NCBI RefSeq assembly: GCF_012163145.1
Contig: NZ_JAAVTX010000005.1
Coordinates: forward strand, 558,001-622,000
DNA from: Falsiroseomonas frigidaquae
GTDB lineage: Bacteria > Pseudomonadota > Alphaproteobacteria > Acetobacterales > Acetobacteraceae
Direction: 5' to 3'
DNA: 64,000 nucleotides
Shown here piece by piece: positions 34,704 through 44,352 of the stretch; position 1 is the stretch's first letter; every line of letters begins with the position of its first letter. The position numbers and the translations under genes were made by a program. The notes under the pieces were generated by a model. The model was not told the origin of the DNA and did not search any database. It saw only the letters and a list, made by a program, of their open reading frames with translations.

Positions 34704-37012
34704 TGCCGCCGACCACCCGGCCATCCCGCAAGCTGCCGCCGCCGATCCGGCCGGTGGCGCGACCCGCCGCGCCTGCCGCACCTATCGCGCCTTCTGGCCC
34801 CGCCGCGCCGCCGCCGGGCCGGACCAGGCTGGGCCTGGCCGGGCTGGTGGCACTGACGGCCCTCGGCATGGTGCTGTGGCCCACCGGGCCAGGCGCCCAG
34901 CAGGGCCTGATGGGCCTCGGCAACCGCGCCGTCGGCGAGGGCCCCGTCACCTTCACGGCGGATGAGGTCGAATACGACCAGACCACCAACATGGTGACCG
35001 CGCGCGGCAAGGTGGAAGCCTGGCAGGGCGACCGCGTGCTGCGCGCCGATGAATTCACCTATGACCGCGACACCGGGGTCGCCACCGCCACCGGCAACGT
35101 GGCGCTGATTGAGCCGGACGGGCAGACCCTGTTCGCCGACCGGGTGGAACTGACCGATGGCATGCGCGATGCCGCGATCGAGGGCATCCGCGGCCTGCTC
35201 GCCGCCAATGCGCGCGTCGCCGCCGCCGGCGCCCGGCGCACCGGCGGCACCGTCACCGACCTTGCGCGGGTCGTCTATTCCTCCTGCGACCTGTGCCCGG
35301 AGGACCCGACGCGGCCGCCGCTGTGGCAGTTGCGGGCGCGGATCGCCACGCTCGACAGCGTGGAGCAGCGGGTGCGCTACCGGGACGCCGCGGTGCAGTT
35401 CGGCGGCGTGCCGCTGCTGTATACCCCCTATTTCAGCCATGCCTCGCCGGATGCGCCGCGCGCCTCCGGCTTCCTGTCGCCCACCTTCGGGCAGACCCGC
35501 TTCCTCGGCGGCTTCGCGGAGCTGCCCTACTACTGGGCGATCGACGACCATTCGGACGCGACCATCAGCGTCACCGCCTCCACCGACCAGGTGCCCAACC
35601 TGGGCGGCGCCTATCGCCGGCGCTTCAACAGTGGCGAGGTGACCTTCGAGGGCTCGATCGGCAACCTGGACGGCACGGATGCGGATGGCATCGGCGGGCA
35701 CGTCTTCTCCCAGGGCCGCTTCACGCTGGACGAGAATTGGCGGGTCGGCTTCGCCGTGAACCGCGCCTCCTCCCGCGAATACCTGCAAGCCTGGCGCTAT
35801 GGCGCGCCGCGGGTGCTGACCACCACGGCCTATGCCGAAGGCTTCTGGGGCGCGGAAGGCTACGCCCGCATCGACTCGATGCTGTACCAGGGGCTCGACG
35901 CCGCCAATTCGACCGACCTGACCCCCTTCGTGCTGCCGCGCGGCTATGCCGACTACGTCTTCCCGAATGACGGCCTCGGCGGGCGATTCACGGTGGATGC
36001 CTCCGCCTTCAGCCTGTTCCGCTCCAGCGGCACGGATACCCGGCGCGTCGCCACCCGCACCACCTATGAACTGCCGCTGATCGGCGGCATGGGCGACATC
36101 TGGACCTTCCGCACCCATGCCGACCTGGTCGGCGGCTGGGTCGATGGGCTGGCGCTGGCGCCCACCTACGGCGATGCCGGCGGGGATGGCTTCTTCGGCC
36201 GAGGGCATATCCGCACCGCGCTGGATTGGCGCATGCCCTTCGTCCGCAGCGCGGGCGAATACGGGTCCCAGATCATCGAGCCGCGGGTGCAGGTGGTGAC
36301 CGGCCCGGCCACCGGATCGCAGCTTCGCTTCCCGAACGAGGACAGCGTCGATTTCGAATTCACCGACGCCAACCTGTTCAGCCTGAACCGCTTCTACGGC
36401 CGCGACCGCTTCGAGGGCGGCACGCGGGCGGATGCGGCGCTGCGGGGCGCCTGGCTGTTCCCCAATGGCGGGCAGATCGAGGGTCTCGCGGGGCGCTCCG
36501 TCCGCCTTGCCACGGACGAGACCTTCGCCGATGGCTCGGGGCTGGAGAACCGGTCCTCCGACTGGGTCGGCCGGCTGCGGCTGGCGCCGGTCACCTGGCT
36601 GGAACTGCTCGGCCGCGGCCGACTGGACAAGGATACCGGCGAGGGAAGGCTGTGGGATGCCACGGCGACGGTCTTCGGTGGCCCCTTCAGCCTGTCCGGC
36701 GGCTACCTGCTGACCAACCCGGCGCCGAACGTCACCACCCGGAAGCGGGAGGAGTTCTCCCTCGGTGGCACGTTCCGCCTGAACGAGTACTGGCGGGTCG
36801 GGCTGTTCGGCCGCTACGACATCGGGCTGGACCGGCCGGTGGCGGCCCAGGCCTCCGCCACCTATGAGGATGAGTGCTTCATCTTCGAGACGCGCTTCGT
36901 CCGCAGCTGGGCGGAAGACCCGAGCACGCGGGCCGACTACACCGGCGGCACCCTGTTGCTGTTCCGGGTCGGGCTGAAGACGATCGGCGATTTCGGTCTG
37001 CGCGCGCTGTGA
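34703..37012 (+). CDS. lptD: LPS-assembly outer-membrane protein LptD
   Basis: A 769-residue barrel protein that inserts LPS in the outer leaflet. After an unusually long Pro/Ala-rich N-terminus and a hydrophobic signal (LGLAGLVALTALGMVLWPTGPGAQ), the OstA beta-jellyroll begins at VTFTADEVEYDQTTNMVTARG. The barrel domain starts near LLYTPYFSHASPDAPRASGFL. Cysteines near residues 198 and 201 and one near the C-terminus could form the maturation disulfides. It lies between lptG and surA, its usual chaperone. Confidence 0.94.
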   Translation: MPPTTRPSRKLPPPIRPVARPAAPAAPIAPSGPAAPPPGRTRLGLAGLVALTALGMVLWPTGPGAQQGLMGLGNRAVGEGPVTFTADEVEYDQTTNMVTARGKVEAWQGDRVLRADEFTYDRDTGVATATGNVALIEPDGQTLFADRVELTDGMRDAAIEGIRGLLAANARVAAAGARRTGGTVTDLARVVYSSCDLCPEDPTRPPLWQLRARIATLDSVEQRVRYRDAAVQFGGVPLLYTPYFSHASPDAPRASGFLSPTFGQTRFLGGFAELPYYWAIDDHSDATISVTASTDQVPNLGGAYRRRFNSGEVTFEGSIGNLDGTDADGIGGHVFSQGRFTLDENWRVGFAVNRASSREYLQAWRYGAPRVLTTTAYAEGFWGAEGYARIDSMLYQGLDAANSTDLTPFVLPRGYADYVFPNDGLGGRFTVDASAFSLFRSSGTDTRRVATRTTYELPLIGGMGDIWTFRTHADLVGGWVDGLALAPTYGDAGGDGFFGRGHIRTALDWRMPFVRSAGEYGSQIIEPRVQVVTGPATGSQLRFPNEDSVDFEFTDANLFSLNRFYGRDRFEGGTRADAALRGAWLFPNGGQIEGLAGRSVRLATDETFADGSGLENRSSDWVGRLRLAPVTWLELLGRGRLDKDTGEGRLWDATATVFGGPFSLSGGYLLTNPAPNVTTRKREEFSLGGTFRLNEYWRVGLFGRYDIGLDRPVAAQASATYEDECFIFETRFVRSWAEDPSTRADYTGGTLLLFRVGLKTIGDFGLRAL

Positions 37013-37107
37013 AACCCCCACCGGCCCCGCGCGTGATGGCGTGGCCGTCTTCCGATGATCAGGCCCGGGTGATTTCACCCGGACCGGTATTGCTCTAGGA
37101 AAGCGCC

Positions 37108-38430
37108 ATGCGCCCCACCGCCCGAGCCCTGCTGCTGCTGTCCACCCTGGCCAGCGCACCCATCCTGACCCTCCCGACCCCCGTGCTGGCCCAGAGGAGC
37201 CCGGCCGATGCGACCGCGTCGGCTGCGCAACAGGTCAACCGCATCGTCGCCGTGATCAACGGGGACATCGTGACGCAGGCCGATGTGGATGGCCGGCGAC
37301 GGTTGTTCGCGCTGAATGCCGGGCTGAACATGACGCCGGAGGTGCTGCGACGGCTGACGCCGCAGGTCACCCGGCTGCTGGTGGATGAACGCCTGCGGGT
37401 GCAGGAAGTGCAGCGCCGCCGCATTCCGGTGACGGATACCGACATCGCCACGGCGGTGGCGGAGCTGGAGCGCCGCAACGGCCTGCCGGCCGGCGCCCTG
37501 GTGGCCCAGCTGCGCCGCGCCGGGGTGGAGCCCCGCGTGCTGTACGACCAGCTTCGCGTGCAGATCGGCTGGGCCCGGCTGATCCGCCAACTGCTCGGCC
37601 CGCAGGCGGAGCCTTCCGAAGCCGCGGTGGCGGAGCTGATCGCATCCCAGCGCGCCCGCACCGGCCAGCCGGAATTCCTGGTCAGCGAGATCTTCGTGCC
37701 GGTGGATGATCCGTCCGAGGAGGACGAGGTCCGCAGCTTCGTCGATGAGGTGGTCAGCCAGCTGCGCCGCGGCGTGCCCTTCCCGGTGGCGGCGACGCAG
37801 TTCAGCCAGGCGCAGACCGCGCTGCAGGGCGGCGACCTCGGCTGGGTGGGCGCGGAGGCACTGGATGCGGAAGTGGCGGAGGTGGTGCGCCAGATGCCGC
37901 CCGGCGCCATCGCCAACCCGATCCGCGTGCCCGGCGGCTTCCAGATCGTGGCATTGCGGCAGAAGCGGGAGGTGGGGCGCGACATGGCGACCATCCTGAC
38001 GCTGCGCCAGGCCTTCTTCCCCTTCTCCGGCGCGCTCGACCCAAACAACCCGACGCCGCAGCAGATCCAGACGGTGGAGCGGGCCCGCGCCCTGTCCAAC
38101 TCGGCGCGAAGCTGCGAGGCGGTGGAAGCCGCGGCGCGCGCCGCCGGCGGCACCCGGGACCCGAACCCGGGCGAGGTTCGCCTGGAAGCGGTGCAGCCGC
38201 CGCCGCTGCGCCAGCTGATCGGCGGGCTGCAGCCGGGCCGCGCCAGCCAGCCGGTGATCGCGCCCGATGGCGTCGCCGTCATCATGGTCTGCACGCGGGA
38301 GACCCGGAACCAGGCCGAGCTGACGCCCGAGGCCGCCCGCGCCCAGCTGCTGCGCGACCGCGCGGAGCTGCTGTCCCGCCAGGTGCAGCGCGACCTGCGC
38401 CGCCGCGCGCAGATCGAGATGCGCAGTTGA
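37108..38430 (+). CDS. surA: SurA-type periplasmic peptidyl-prolyl isomerase/chaperone
   Basis: A 440-residue exported protein (signal peptide ending at VLAQ). The SurA N-domain begins VNRIVAVINGDIVTQADVDGRRRLF; the first parvulin domain contains FLVSEIFVPVDDPSE and the GGDLGWVGAEALDAEV and GGFQIVALRQKREV motifs; a second, degenerate domain follows. It escorts outer-membrane proteins, including LptD encoded just upstream. rsmA follows after 120 bases without the usual pdxA. Confidence 0.92.
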   Translation: MRPTARALLLLSTLASAPILTLPTPVLAQRSPADATASAAQQVNRIVAVINGDIVTQADVDGRRRLFALNAGLNMTPEVLRRLTPQVTRLLVDERLRVQEVQRRRIPVTDTDIATAVAELERRNGLPAGALVAQLRRAGVEPRVLYDQLRVQIGWARLIRQLLGPQAEPSEAAVAELIASQRARTGQPEFLVSEIFVPVDDPSEEDEVRSFVDEVVSQLRRGVPFPVAATQFSQAQTALQGGDLGWVGAEALDAEVAEVVRQMPPGAIANPIRVPGGFQIVALRQKREVGRDMATILTLRQAFFPFSGALDPNNPTPQQIQTVERARALSNSARSCEAVEAAARAAGGTRDPNPGEVRLEAVQPPPLRQLIGGLQPGRASQPVIAPDGVAVIMVCTRETRNQAELTPEAARAQLLRDRAELLSRQVQRDLRRRAQIEMRS

Positions 38431-38550
38431 GGCGGACGCCTCGACTGCTGTTTTTCAGCCTTCAGGCGCCAGGCGCCGCCTCCGGCGGCTTGGCTCGCCG
38501 CATGGGCGGCGGCGGCCATCCGGCCGCTCGGACCGCTGGCGCGGTCCGCC

Positions 38551-39405
38551 GTGGTGGGTGAGCTTGCGCCCCTCCCCTCGCTCCGCGACACGGTCCGCGA
38601 ATACGGGCTGGATGCCCGCAAGTCGCTCGGCCAGCACTTCCTGCTGGATCCGGCGGTCTGCGCGCGCATCGCGGCGCTGGCCGGTGACCTGACCGGTCGG
38701 CATGTGCTGGAGGTCGGCCCCGGCCCCGGCGGGCTGACCCGCGCCCTGCTGGCGACGCCTGCCGCGCATGTGCTGGCGGTGGAGCTGGACCGCCGCGCCA
38801 TCGCGGCGCAGGCGGCGCTGGCCGCGCACCACCCTGGCCGCCTGACGGTCCGGGAGGCGGATGCGCTGGAGGTGGATGTGCTGGCCGAGCTGCCGGCGCC
38901 GCGCCGCATCATCGCCAACCTGCCCTACAACGTCGCCACGCCCCTGCTCGTCGGCTGGCTGCGCCGGGCGGCGGGGATCGAGGGCATGACCCTGATGTTC
39001 CAGCAGGAGGTGGCGGAGCGGATCTGCGCCGCGCCGGGCAGCGACGCCTATGGAAGGCTCGGCGTGCTGGCGCAGTGGCGCTGCCGCGCGCAGTTCCTGC
39101 TCAGCCTGCCGCCCGGCGCCTTCACGCCGCCGCCGAAGGTCTTTTCCGCCGTCGTCGGGCTGACCCCGCATGCCGAGGACCCCGGCCCCGCCTTGTTCGC
39201 CGCCATGGAACGCACCACGGCCGCCGCCTTCGGCCAGCGGCGCAAGATGCTGCGCGGTGCGCTGAAGCAGCTCGGCCAGGCGGAGGCATTGCTGGAAGCG
39301 GCGCAGATCGCCGGCGAAAGGCGGGCGGAGACGCTGACCATCGCCGAATTCGACCGCCTCGCCCGCGCCCTCCTGGCCCGCGAGGCGACCGCCCAGGGGG
39401 TCTGA
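38551..39405 (+). CDS. rsmA: 16S rRNA dimethyladenosine transferase RsmA/KsgA
   Basis: A 284-residue methylase that dimethylates two adjacent adenosines near the 3' end of 16S rRNA. Motifs are KSLGQHFLLDPAV, the SAM loop LEVGPGPGGLTRALL, catalytic NLPYNVATPLL and FQQEVAERI. The start is a GTG at 38551; a clear Shine-Dalgarno is not seen and a following GTG is also possible. The 120-base gap after surA is packed with short GC inverted repeats (for example CGGACCG...CGGTCCG at about 38525-38545). Confidence 0.94.
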   Translation: MVGELAPLPSLRDTVREYGLDARKSLGQHFLLDPAVCARIAALAGDLTGRHVLEVGPGPGGLTRALLATPAAHVLAVELDRRAIAAQAALAAHHPGRLTVREADALEVDVLAELPAPRRIIANLPYNVATPLLVGWLRRAAGIEGMTLMFQQEVAERICAAPGSDAYGRLGVLAQWRCRAQFLLSLPPGAFTPPPKVFSAVVGLTPHAEDPGPALFAAMERTTAAAFGQRRKMLRGALKQLGQAEALLEAAQIAGERRAETLTIAEFDRLARALLAREATAQGV

Positions 39406-39468
39406 GGGGGTTGCCTGCGCGGCGCCGCGCGGGTTTGGTGCGCCTCCAGGCTCCAGGAGAGACGCGCC

Positions 39469-40434
39469 ATGCTGCCGCCCGATGACCAGCTTACCCTCTG
39501 CTTCGCCCATGTCGCCTACCGCTTCAGCGAGCGCTACGCCCAGCGCGGCGGCAAGCTGAAGCATTTCGAGGTGCGGAGCCTGGATGAGCTGGAGGCGCGG
39601 CTGCCCGAGGCCGATGTGCTGCTGGTCTCCGGCATGTGGCGCAACCACCTGGCGGCCAAGGCGCCGCGGCTGAAGTTCATCCAGTCCATCAGTGCCGGCG
39701 TCGACCAGTATGACAAGGCGGTGCTGGCGGGTGCGGGCATCCGCCTGGCCTCGGCGCAGGGCGCCAATGCCAATGCGGTGTCGGAACACGCCATGTCGCT
39801 GATCCTGGCGCAGGCCCGGCTGCTGCCGCAGGCCCGCGACAACCAGGTGAAGCAGCATTGGCGCGGCATGATCGGCGACCTGACGCAGCGCGAGGATGAG
39901 CTGGGCGGCAAGATTCTGCTGGTGGTTGGCATCGGCCGCATCGGCGGGCGCCTGGCCCGGCTGGCCAAAGCCTTCGACATGAAGGTGGTGGGGCTGCGGC
40001 AGGACCCGTCCAAGGGAAGCGAGGGCGCGGACGAGATCCACGGCATGGATCAGCTGCATGCGCAGCTGGGTCGTGCCGACATCGTCGCGCTGACCTGCGC
40101 GCTGACCCCGGAGACCCGCGGCCTGATGAATGCCGCCGCCTTCGCCGCCATGAAGCCGGGTGCGACCCTGGTGAATGTCGCGCGCGGCGCGGTGTGCGAC
40201 GAGGCGGCGCTGATCGCGGCGCTGGCTTCCGGCCAGGTCGGCCAGGCGGCGCTGGACGTGACGACGGAGGAACCGCTGGCCGGCGCCAGCCCGCTCTGGG
40301 CCATGCCGAACGTCTTCATCACGCCGCATACCGGCGGCGAGACGCGGGCCTATGAGGGCAATGTGCTGGACCTGCTGGAAGCCAACCTGCCGCGGCTGCG
40401 GGCGGGGGAAGCGTTGGTCAACCAGGTGGTGTGA
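39469..40434 (+). CDS. D-2-hydroxyacid dehydrogenase family protein
   Basis: A 321-residue NAD(P)-dependent dehydrogenase. The nucleotide-binding loop is VVGIGRIGGRLARLAKAF. Active-site residues are Arg in NVARGAVCDEAAL, Glu in DVTTEEPL and His in ITPHTGGETRAYEGN. The ligand-binding half starts with LTLCFAHVAYRF, unlike SerA, and the exact hydroxy- or keto-acid cannot be named. AGGAG lies about ten bases before the ATG. Confidence 0.9.
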   Translation: MLPPDDQLTLCFAHVAYRFSERYAQRGGKLKHFEVRSLDELEARLPEADVLLVSGMWRNHLAAKAPRLKFIQSISAGVDQYDKAVLAGAGIRLASAQGANANAVSEHAMSLILAQARLLPQARDNQVKQHWRGMIGDLTQREDELGGKILLVVGIGRIGGRLARLAKAFDMKVVGLRQDPSKGSEGADEIHGMDQLHAQLGRADIVALTCALTPETRGLMNAAAFAAMKPGATLVNVARGAVCDEAALIAALASGQVGQAALDVTTEEPLAGASPLWAMPNVFITPHTGGETRAYEGNVLDLLEANLPRLRAGEALVNQVV

Positions 40435-40453
40435 CGGCGGGGGGTGGCGCAGA

Positions 40454-40539
40454 GCCCCCACCCCGACCCTCCCCCGCAGTGCGGGGGAGGGAGAAGCAAA
40501 GCCCACCCCCGCACTGCGGGGGAGGGTTGGGTGGGGGCC
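40454..40539. repeat. Double hairpin of the intergenic repeat family
   Basis: The first hairpin, CCCTCCCCCGC-AGT-GCGGGGGAGGG, spans 40467-40491. The second, CCCCCGCA-C-TGCGGGGG, spans 40506-40522. Flanking GCCCCCACCCC (left) and GGGTGGGGGC (right) can pair around both. It sits between convergent genes and is the largest copy of the family in the window. Confidence 0.6.
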
Positions 40540-40555
40540 CGGCGCGCGCTCCCCC

Positions 40556-40942
40556 TCAATCCAGGTTGGTGCTGCCCCGCGGCCGTGCGCTGGCGTTCCA
40601 GGCGGCTCGGATCGCCTCGCTGACGCCGACCGGGTCCGGCACGCCGCGCAGCACATGCTCCTCATCCGCGCGGCCTTCGGTCGCCTTGATGACGACGTCG
40701 CCGATGCCCAGCATGCGGTGCCAGATCGCCTGCTTCGAGACGACGTCGCGGATGCGGAACACCTCCACATCGTCGCGCAGCTTGGTCCAGAAGCCCTGCT
40801 CGATGATCACCCGCTCATTCGTCACGCGGATGCGCTGGCGGCCGAGGAAGGGCAGGCCGAGCATCAGCACGGCCAGCCCGCCGCGGACCAGGCCGAAGGA
40901 TCGCTTGGTCTCGCGCGTCACCAGGATATCGGTCTCGGGCAT
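40556..40942 (-). CDS. Bacterial PH-domain membrane protein
   Basis: A 128-residue protein: a hydrophobic segment (FGLVRGGLAVLMLGLPFLG) followed by a bacterial pleckstrin-homology domain (RIRVTNERVIIEQGFWTKLRDDVEVFRIRDVVSKQ...GIGDVVIKAT). Such domains are small beta-barrels at the membrane with unclear ligands. The ATG at 40942 is fixed by GAGGAGG five bases upstream; earlier in-frame ATGs would be inside this site's leader. It is co-transcribed with the hydrolase gene ten bases upstream. Confidence 0.83.
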   Translation of the reverse strand: MPETDILVTRETKRSFGLVRGGLAVLMLGLPFLGRQRIRVTNERVIIEQGFWTKLRDDVEVFRIRDVVSKQAIWHRMLGIGDVVIKATEGRADEEHVLRGVPDPVGVSEAIRAAWNASARPRGSTNLD

Positions 40943-40952
40943 CGGCACCTCC

Positions 40953-41681
40953 TCAACCATGCTGCGGGGGGAATGGGGCGGCATCAAGCCACTCATGCAG
41001 CAGGGCGGTTACCGCCTCCGGCTCCTCCATCGGCGGCAGGTGGCCGGTGCGGGGGATGCGGTGCAGGCGGGCGCCGGGGATCAGGCTGGCGATTTCCTCG
41101 GCCAGGTCCGGCGGTGTCAGCACATCCGCCTCCCCCACCGCGACCAGCGTCGGCACGGCGATGCCGGGCAGCAGGGCGCGGCTGTCGCGCCGGGCCAGGA
41201 TGGCCTGCTGCTGCCGGGCGAAGGCGTCGCGGCCGACCCGCTCCGCCATGTCACGCACTGCTTCGCCCAGGGGGCCGGCGAGATTGTCCGGGTGCAGCAA
41301 TTGCGGCAGCAGGCGGGGGGTGACGCCGCGGAACTGGCCGGAGCGGGACAGCGCCAGCAGGCCGCGCCGCCTGCGCGCCTGTTCCGGCGTATCGGCGCGG
41401 GCGGAGGTGTCCATCAGCGCCAGGCGGACGATCCGGCCGGGCGCCTGGCGCATCGCCTCCATCGCCACATAGCCGCCCATGGACAATCCGACGAGGGCGA
41501 TCGGCGCCGCCGCCGGCACCGCGGCCAGGGCGCGCGCGGCCATGGCGGGCAGCGTCGCGTCCTGCGTCAGGTCGGCGACGACGCAGCGATGCGTCGCGCC
41601 AAGCGTTGCCACCTGGTCCCGCCACAACCGCTGGTCGCAGAGCAGGCCGGGCAGCAGCAGCAGGACGGGGTCGCGGGACAT
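40953..41681 (-). CDS. Alpha/beta-hydrolase (cytoplasmic)
   Basis: A 242-residue hydrolase. Oxyanion region LLLLPGLLCDQRLW, nucleophile elbow VGLSMGGYVAMEAM, acid in VAVGEADVLTPPD and catalytic His in IPRTGHLPPMEEPEAV complete the triad. It resembles the BioH/3-oxoadipate enol-lactonase branch, but the substrate is not clear. The ATG at 41681 begins the homology; upstream codons in frame look non-coding. Confidence 0.88.
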   Translation of the reverse strand: MSRDPVLLLLPGLLCDQRLWRDQVATLGATHRCVVADLTQDATLPAMAARALAAVPAAAPIALVGLSMGGYVAMEAMRQAPGRIVRLALMDTSARADTPEQARRRRGLLALSRSGQFRGVTPRLLPQLLHPDNLAGPLGEAVRDMAERVGRDAFARQQQAILARRDSRALLPGIAVPTLVAVGEADVLTPPDLAEEIASLIPGARLHRIPRTGHLPPMEEPEAVTALLHEWLDAAPFPPQHG

Positions 41682-41845
41682 GCGCGCGGTCCTATGCCGC
41701 GGGGCGGTGCGCGTCCAGTTGGCCCGCGAAGTCGGGGACAGGTGGCGTCTTGCCTTGATTTCCCGGCCATTGCGGCGCATATGCGCTGCATCCCGCCCGG
41801 CCCCGCCAAGCGCCTGTCATCGCGCCTGTGGGGCGCCCCCGCTGA

Positions 41846-44203
41846 ATGCGCGTCCTGATGGGATGCGTGCAGGTGGCGGGCAGGTCCGAGGCATGCAGAG
41901 AACCAAGCACGTTGAGCGATCATAGCGACGCGACCGCCCCGCGCGCGGCCGAGACTGAACACACCGCCGCCGCCCCGGCCGAAGCCGGCACCCCCGCGAC
42001 GGAAACGTCCGCGGTGCCGAAGGCTGCGGAATCGGAGGCTGAGGAATCGGGGGCTGCGGAAGCAGCACCCGCGCCGCGCAAGCGCCGGGCACCCAGCGCC
42101 AAGACGCTGGCAGCCCGCGCCGCCAAGGCCGAGGCCGCCGCGGCCAAGGCGCGCGAAGCCGAGGTGCCAGGGCTGCTCGCCGAGGCGCACGAGCCCGTTG
42201 CCGAGATGCCCCCGGCGGAGCCTGCCGCAGCCGAGCCGGTTGCGCCGGAACCTGTTGCGGCCGAGCCGGCTGCCCAGGAATCCGCGGCGCCCGAGCCGGT
42301 CGTGCAGGAGCCGGTCGCTGCGGAGCCGGCCGCCCCAGAACCGGTTGCGCCCGAGCCGGTCGCCCCCGAGCCGGCAGCCGAGGCAGCCCCGGCTGCCGAG
42401 GTGGCAGTGGTGCCGGAGGCCCAGGCCGAGCCTGCCGACGAGACCCCCGTGCTGACGGAGGCCGAGACCGAGGCGGCACAGGAAGCGCGGGAGGAAGCCG
42501 CGAGCTGGGCCGCCGAGGAACCGCCGCGCACCACCTTCGCCGATCTCGGCCTGTCCGAGCCGATCCTGCGCGCCGTGGCCGATACCGGCTACCTGCACCC
42601 CACGCCGATCCAGGAACAGGCGATCCCGATCGTCCTGATGGGCCGCGACGTGCTGGGCTGCGCGCAGACCGGCACCGGCAAGACCGCCGGCTTCACCCTG
42701 CCGATGCTGGACATCCTGGCCGGGTCCCGCGCCAAGGCACGCATGCCGCGCAGCCTGATCCTGGAGCCGACGCGCGAGCTGGCGCTGCAGGTTGCCGAGA
42801 ACTTCGTGAAGTACGGCAAGCACCTGAACCTCACGCACGCGCTGCTGATCGGCGGCGAGAGCATGAACGACCAGCGCGACGTGCTCGAGAAGGGCGTGGA
42901 CGTGCTGATCGCGACCCCGGGCCGGCTGCTGGACCTGTTCGACCGCGGCCGCATCCTGCTGGCGGATTGCAAGGTGCTCGTCATCGACGAGGCCGACCGC
43001 ATGCTGGACATGGGCTTCATCCCGGATGTCGAGCGCATCGTCTCCATGCTGCCGCGCATGCGCCAGACGCTGTTCTTCTCCGCCACCATGGCGCCGGAAA
43101 TCCGCCGCCTGGCGGATGCCTTCCTGCAGAATCCGCGCGAGATCACCGTCTCCGCGCCCGCAACCGTCGCCACCACCATCACCACCGGCCTGGTATGGGT
43201 GCGGGAGCATGAGAAGCGGGAAGCGCTGCGGAAGCTGCTGAACAAGGAAGCGGTGCAGAACGCGCTGGTGTTCTGCAACCGCAAGGTCGAAGTGGACGTC
43301 CTGTACAAGTCGCTGAAGAAGCACGGCTTCTCGGTCGGCGCGCTGCATGGCGACCTGGAGCAGTCGGTGCGCTTCGCGACGCTGAACCGCTTCAAGGCGA
43401 ACGAGATCCAGATCCTGGTGTGCAGCGACGTTGCCGCGCGCGGGCTGGACATCGGCGGCCTCAGCCACGTCTTCAACTTCGACGTGCCGTTCCATGCGGA
43501 GGACTACGTCCACCGCATCGGCCGTACCGGCCGCGCCGGGCGTCAGGGCCATGCCTATTCGCTGGCAGCCCCCGAGGATGCGAAATCCGTCGCGGCGATC
43601 GAGCGCCTGACCGGCATGCCGATCCCGCGCATGGAGATCGAGGGTCTGGAGCCGGTGACGGCCGAGGAGATCGAGGAAGGCGCCAAGGCCCGCCGCGGCC
43701 GTGGCGGCCGCGCCGCCCCCGCTGGCCGCGAAGCCGGTGGACGCGAATCCGGCGGCCGTGATGTCGGCAAGGGACGCGATGGCGGCCGTGGGCGCGACCG
43801 CGGTCGCGAGCCGCGCCGCGACGCGCCGCCGCCGGCGCGCGCCGAGGAAGCCGTGCGCGCCGAGCGCCCGCCGCGGGAAGATCGCGGCCCGCGCCGCGAT
43901 GCCCGCCCGCCGCGCGACGAGGCGCGCCCGCCGCGTGAGGATGTCCGCCCGGTGCGGGACGAGGCGCGTCCGCCGCGTGACGAGGCACGCCCGCCGCGTG
44001 ACGATCGCGGCCCGCGCCGCGACACGAAGCGGGAGGAGCCGCAATCGCTGGAGGCACGGCGCGAGGAATTCCGCCGCGAGCGCCGGGAAGACCGCGAAGC
44101 TGGTCCCTCCCCGCGCGGTTTCGGCGATGCGGTGCCGGCCTTCATGCTGCTGAGCGTGCCGAAGCCGCGCCGGGACACGTCCTCGGACGCCGAGGCCGCG
44201 TAA
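41846..44203 (+). CDS. DEAD-box RNA helicase with long disordered tails
   Basis: The helicase core begins near residue 228 with the Q motif ([16 protein letters not shown]...[10 protein letters not shown]), then [24 protein letters not shown], the DEAD box in [21 protein letters not shown] and [10 protein letters not shown]. An Ala/Pro/Glu-rich N-terminal tail of about 220 residues carries PEPVA-type repeats. The last 200 residues are Arg/Gly/Asp-rich (RPPRDEA repeats), typical of RNA-binding disordered tails. It likely remodels RNA in ribosome assembly or decay. The start is uncertain: ATG 41846 or TTG 41912 (MSDHSD...). Confidence 0.92.
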   Translation: MRVLMGCVQVAGRSEACREPSTLSDHSDATAPRAAETEHTAAAPAEAGTPATETSAVPKAAESEAEESGAAEAAPAPRKRRAPSAKTLAARAAKAEAAAAKAREAEVPGLLAEAHEPVAEMPPAEPAAAEPVAPEPVAAEPAAQESAAPEPVVQEPVAAEPAAPEPVAPEPVAPEPAAEAAPAAEVAVVPEAQAEPADETPVLTEAETEAAQEAREEAASWAAEEPPRTTFADLGLSEPILRAVADTGYLHPTPIQEQAIPIVLMGRDVLGCAQTGTGKTAGFTLPMLDILAGSRAKARMPRSLILEPTRELALQVAENFVKYGKHLNLTHALLIGGESMNDQRDVLEKGVDVLIATPGRLLDLFDRGRILLADCKVLVIDEADRMLDMGFIPDVERIVSMLPRMRQTLFFSATMAPEIRRLADAFLQNPREITVSAPATVATTITTGLVWVREHEKREALRKLLNKEAVQNALVFCNRKVEVDVLYKSLKKHGFSVGALHGDLEQSVRFATLNRFKANEIQILVCSDVAARGLDIGGLSHVFNFDVPFHAEDYVHRIGRTGRAGRQGHAYSLAAPEDAKSVAAIERLTGMPIPRMEIEGLEPVTAEEIEEGAKARRGRGGRAAPAGREAGGRESGGRDVGKGRDGGRGRDRGREPRRDAPPPARAEEAVRAERPPREDRGPRRDARPPRDEARPPREDVRPVRDEARPPRDEARPPRDDRGPRRDTKREEPQSLEARREEFRRERREDREAGPSPRGFGDAVPAFMLLSVPKPRRDTSSDAEAA

Positions 44204-44352
44204 TCGCGACCCGGCGGTTGCCGGATTCCGGCGCTCGCGCCAGATTGCCCGGCCAGATTGCCGGATAGTCCATCAAAGCCTGGAGGTCGCGGGTGCCATT
44301 TGCGGGCCGCGACCCTATTTCCACAGCTGTCGCCGCCCGCCAGGAGGAAGCC

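Noticed and set aside
33704-37159. An 1151-codon minus-strand frame opposite lptG and lptD
   Set aside because: Antisense shadow of well-recognised genes with no domain of its own.
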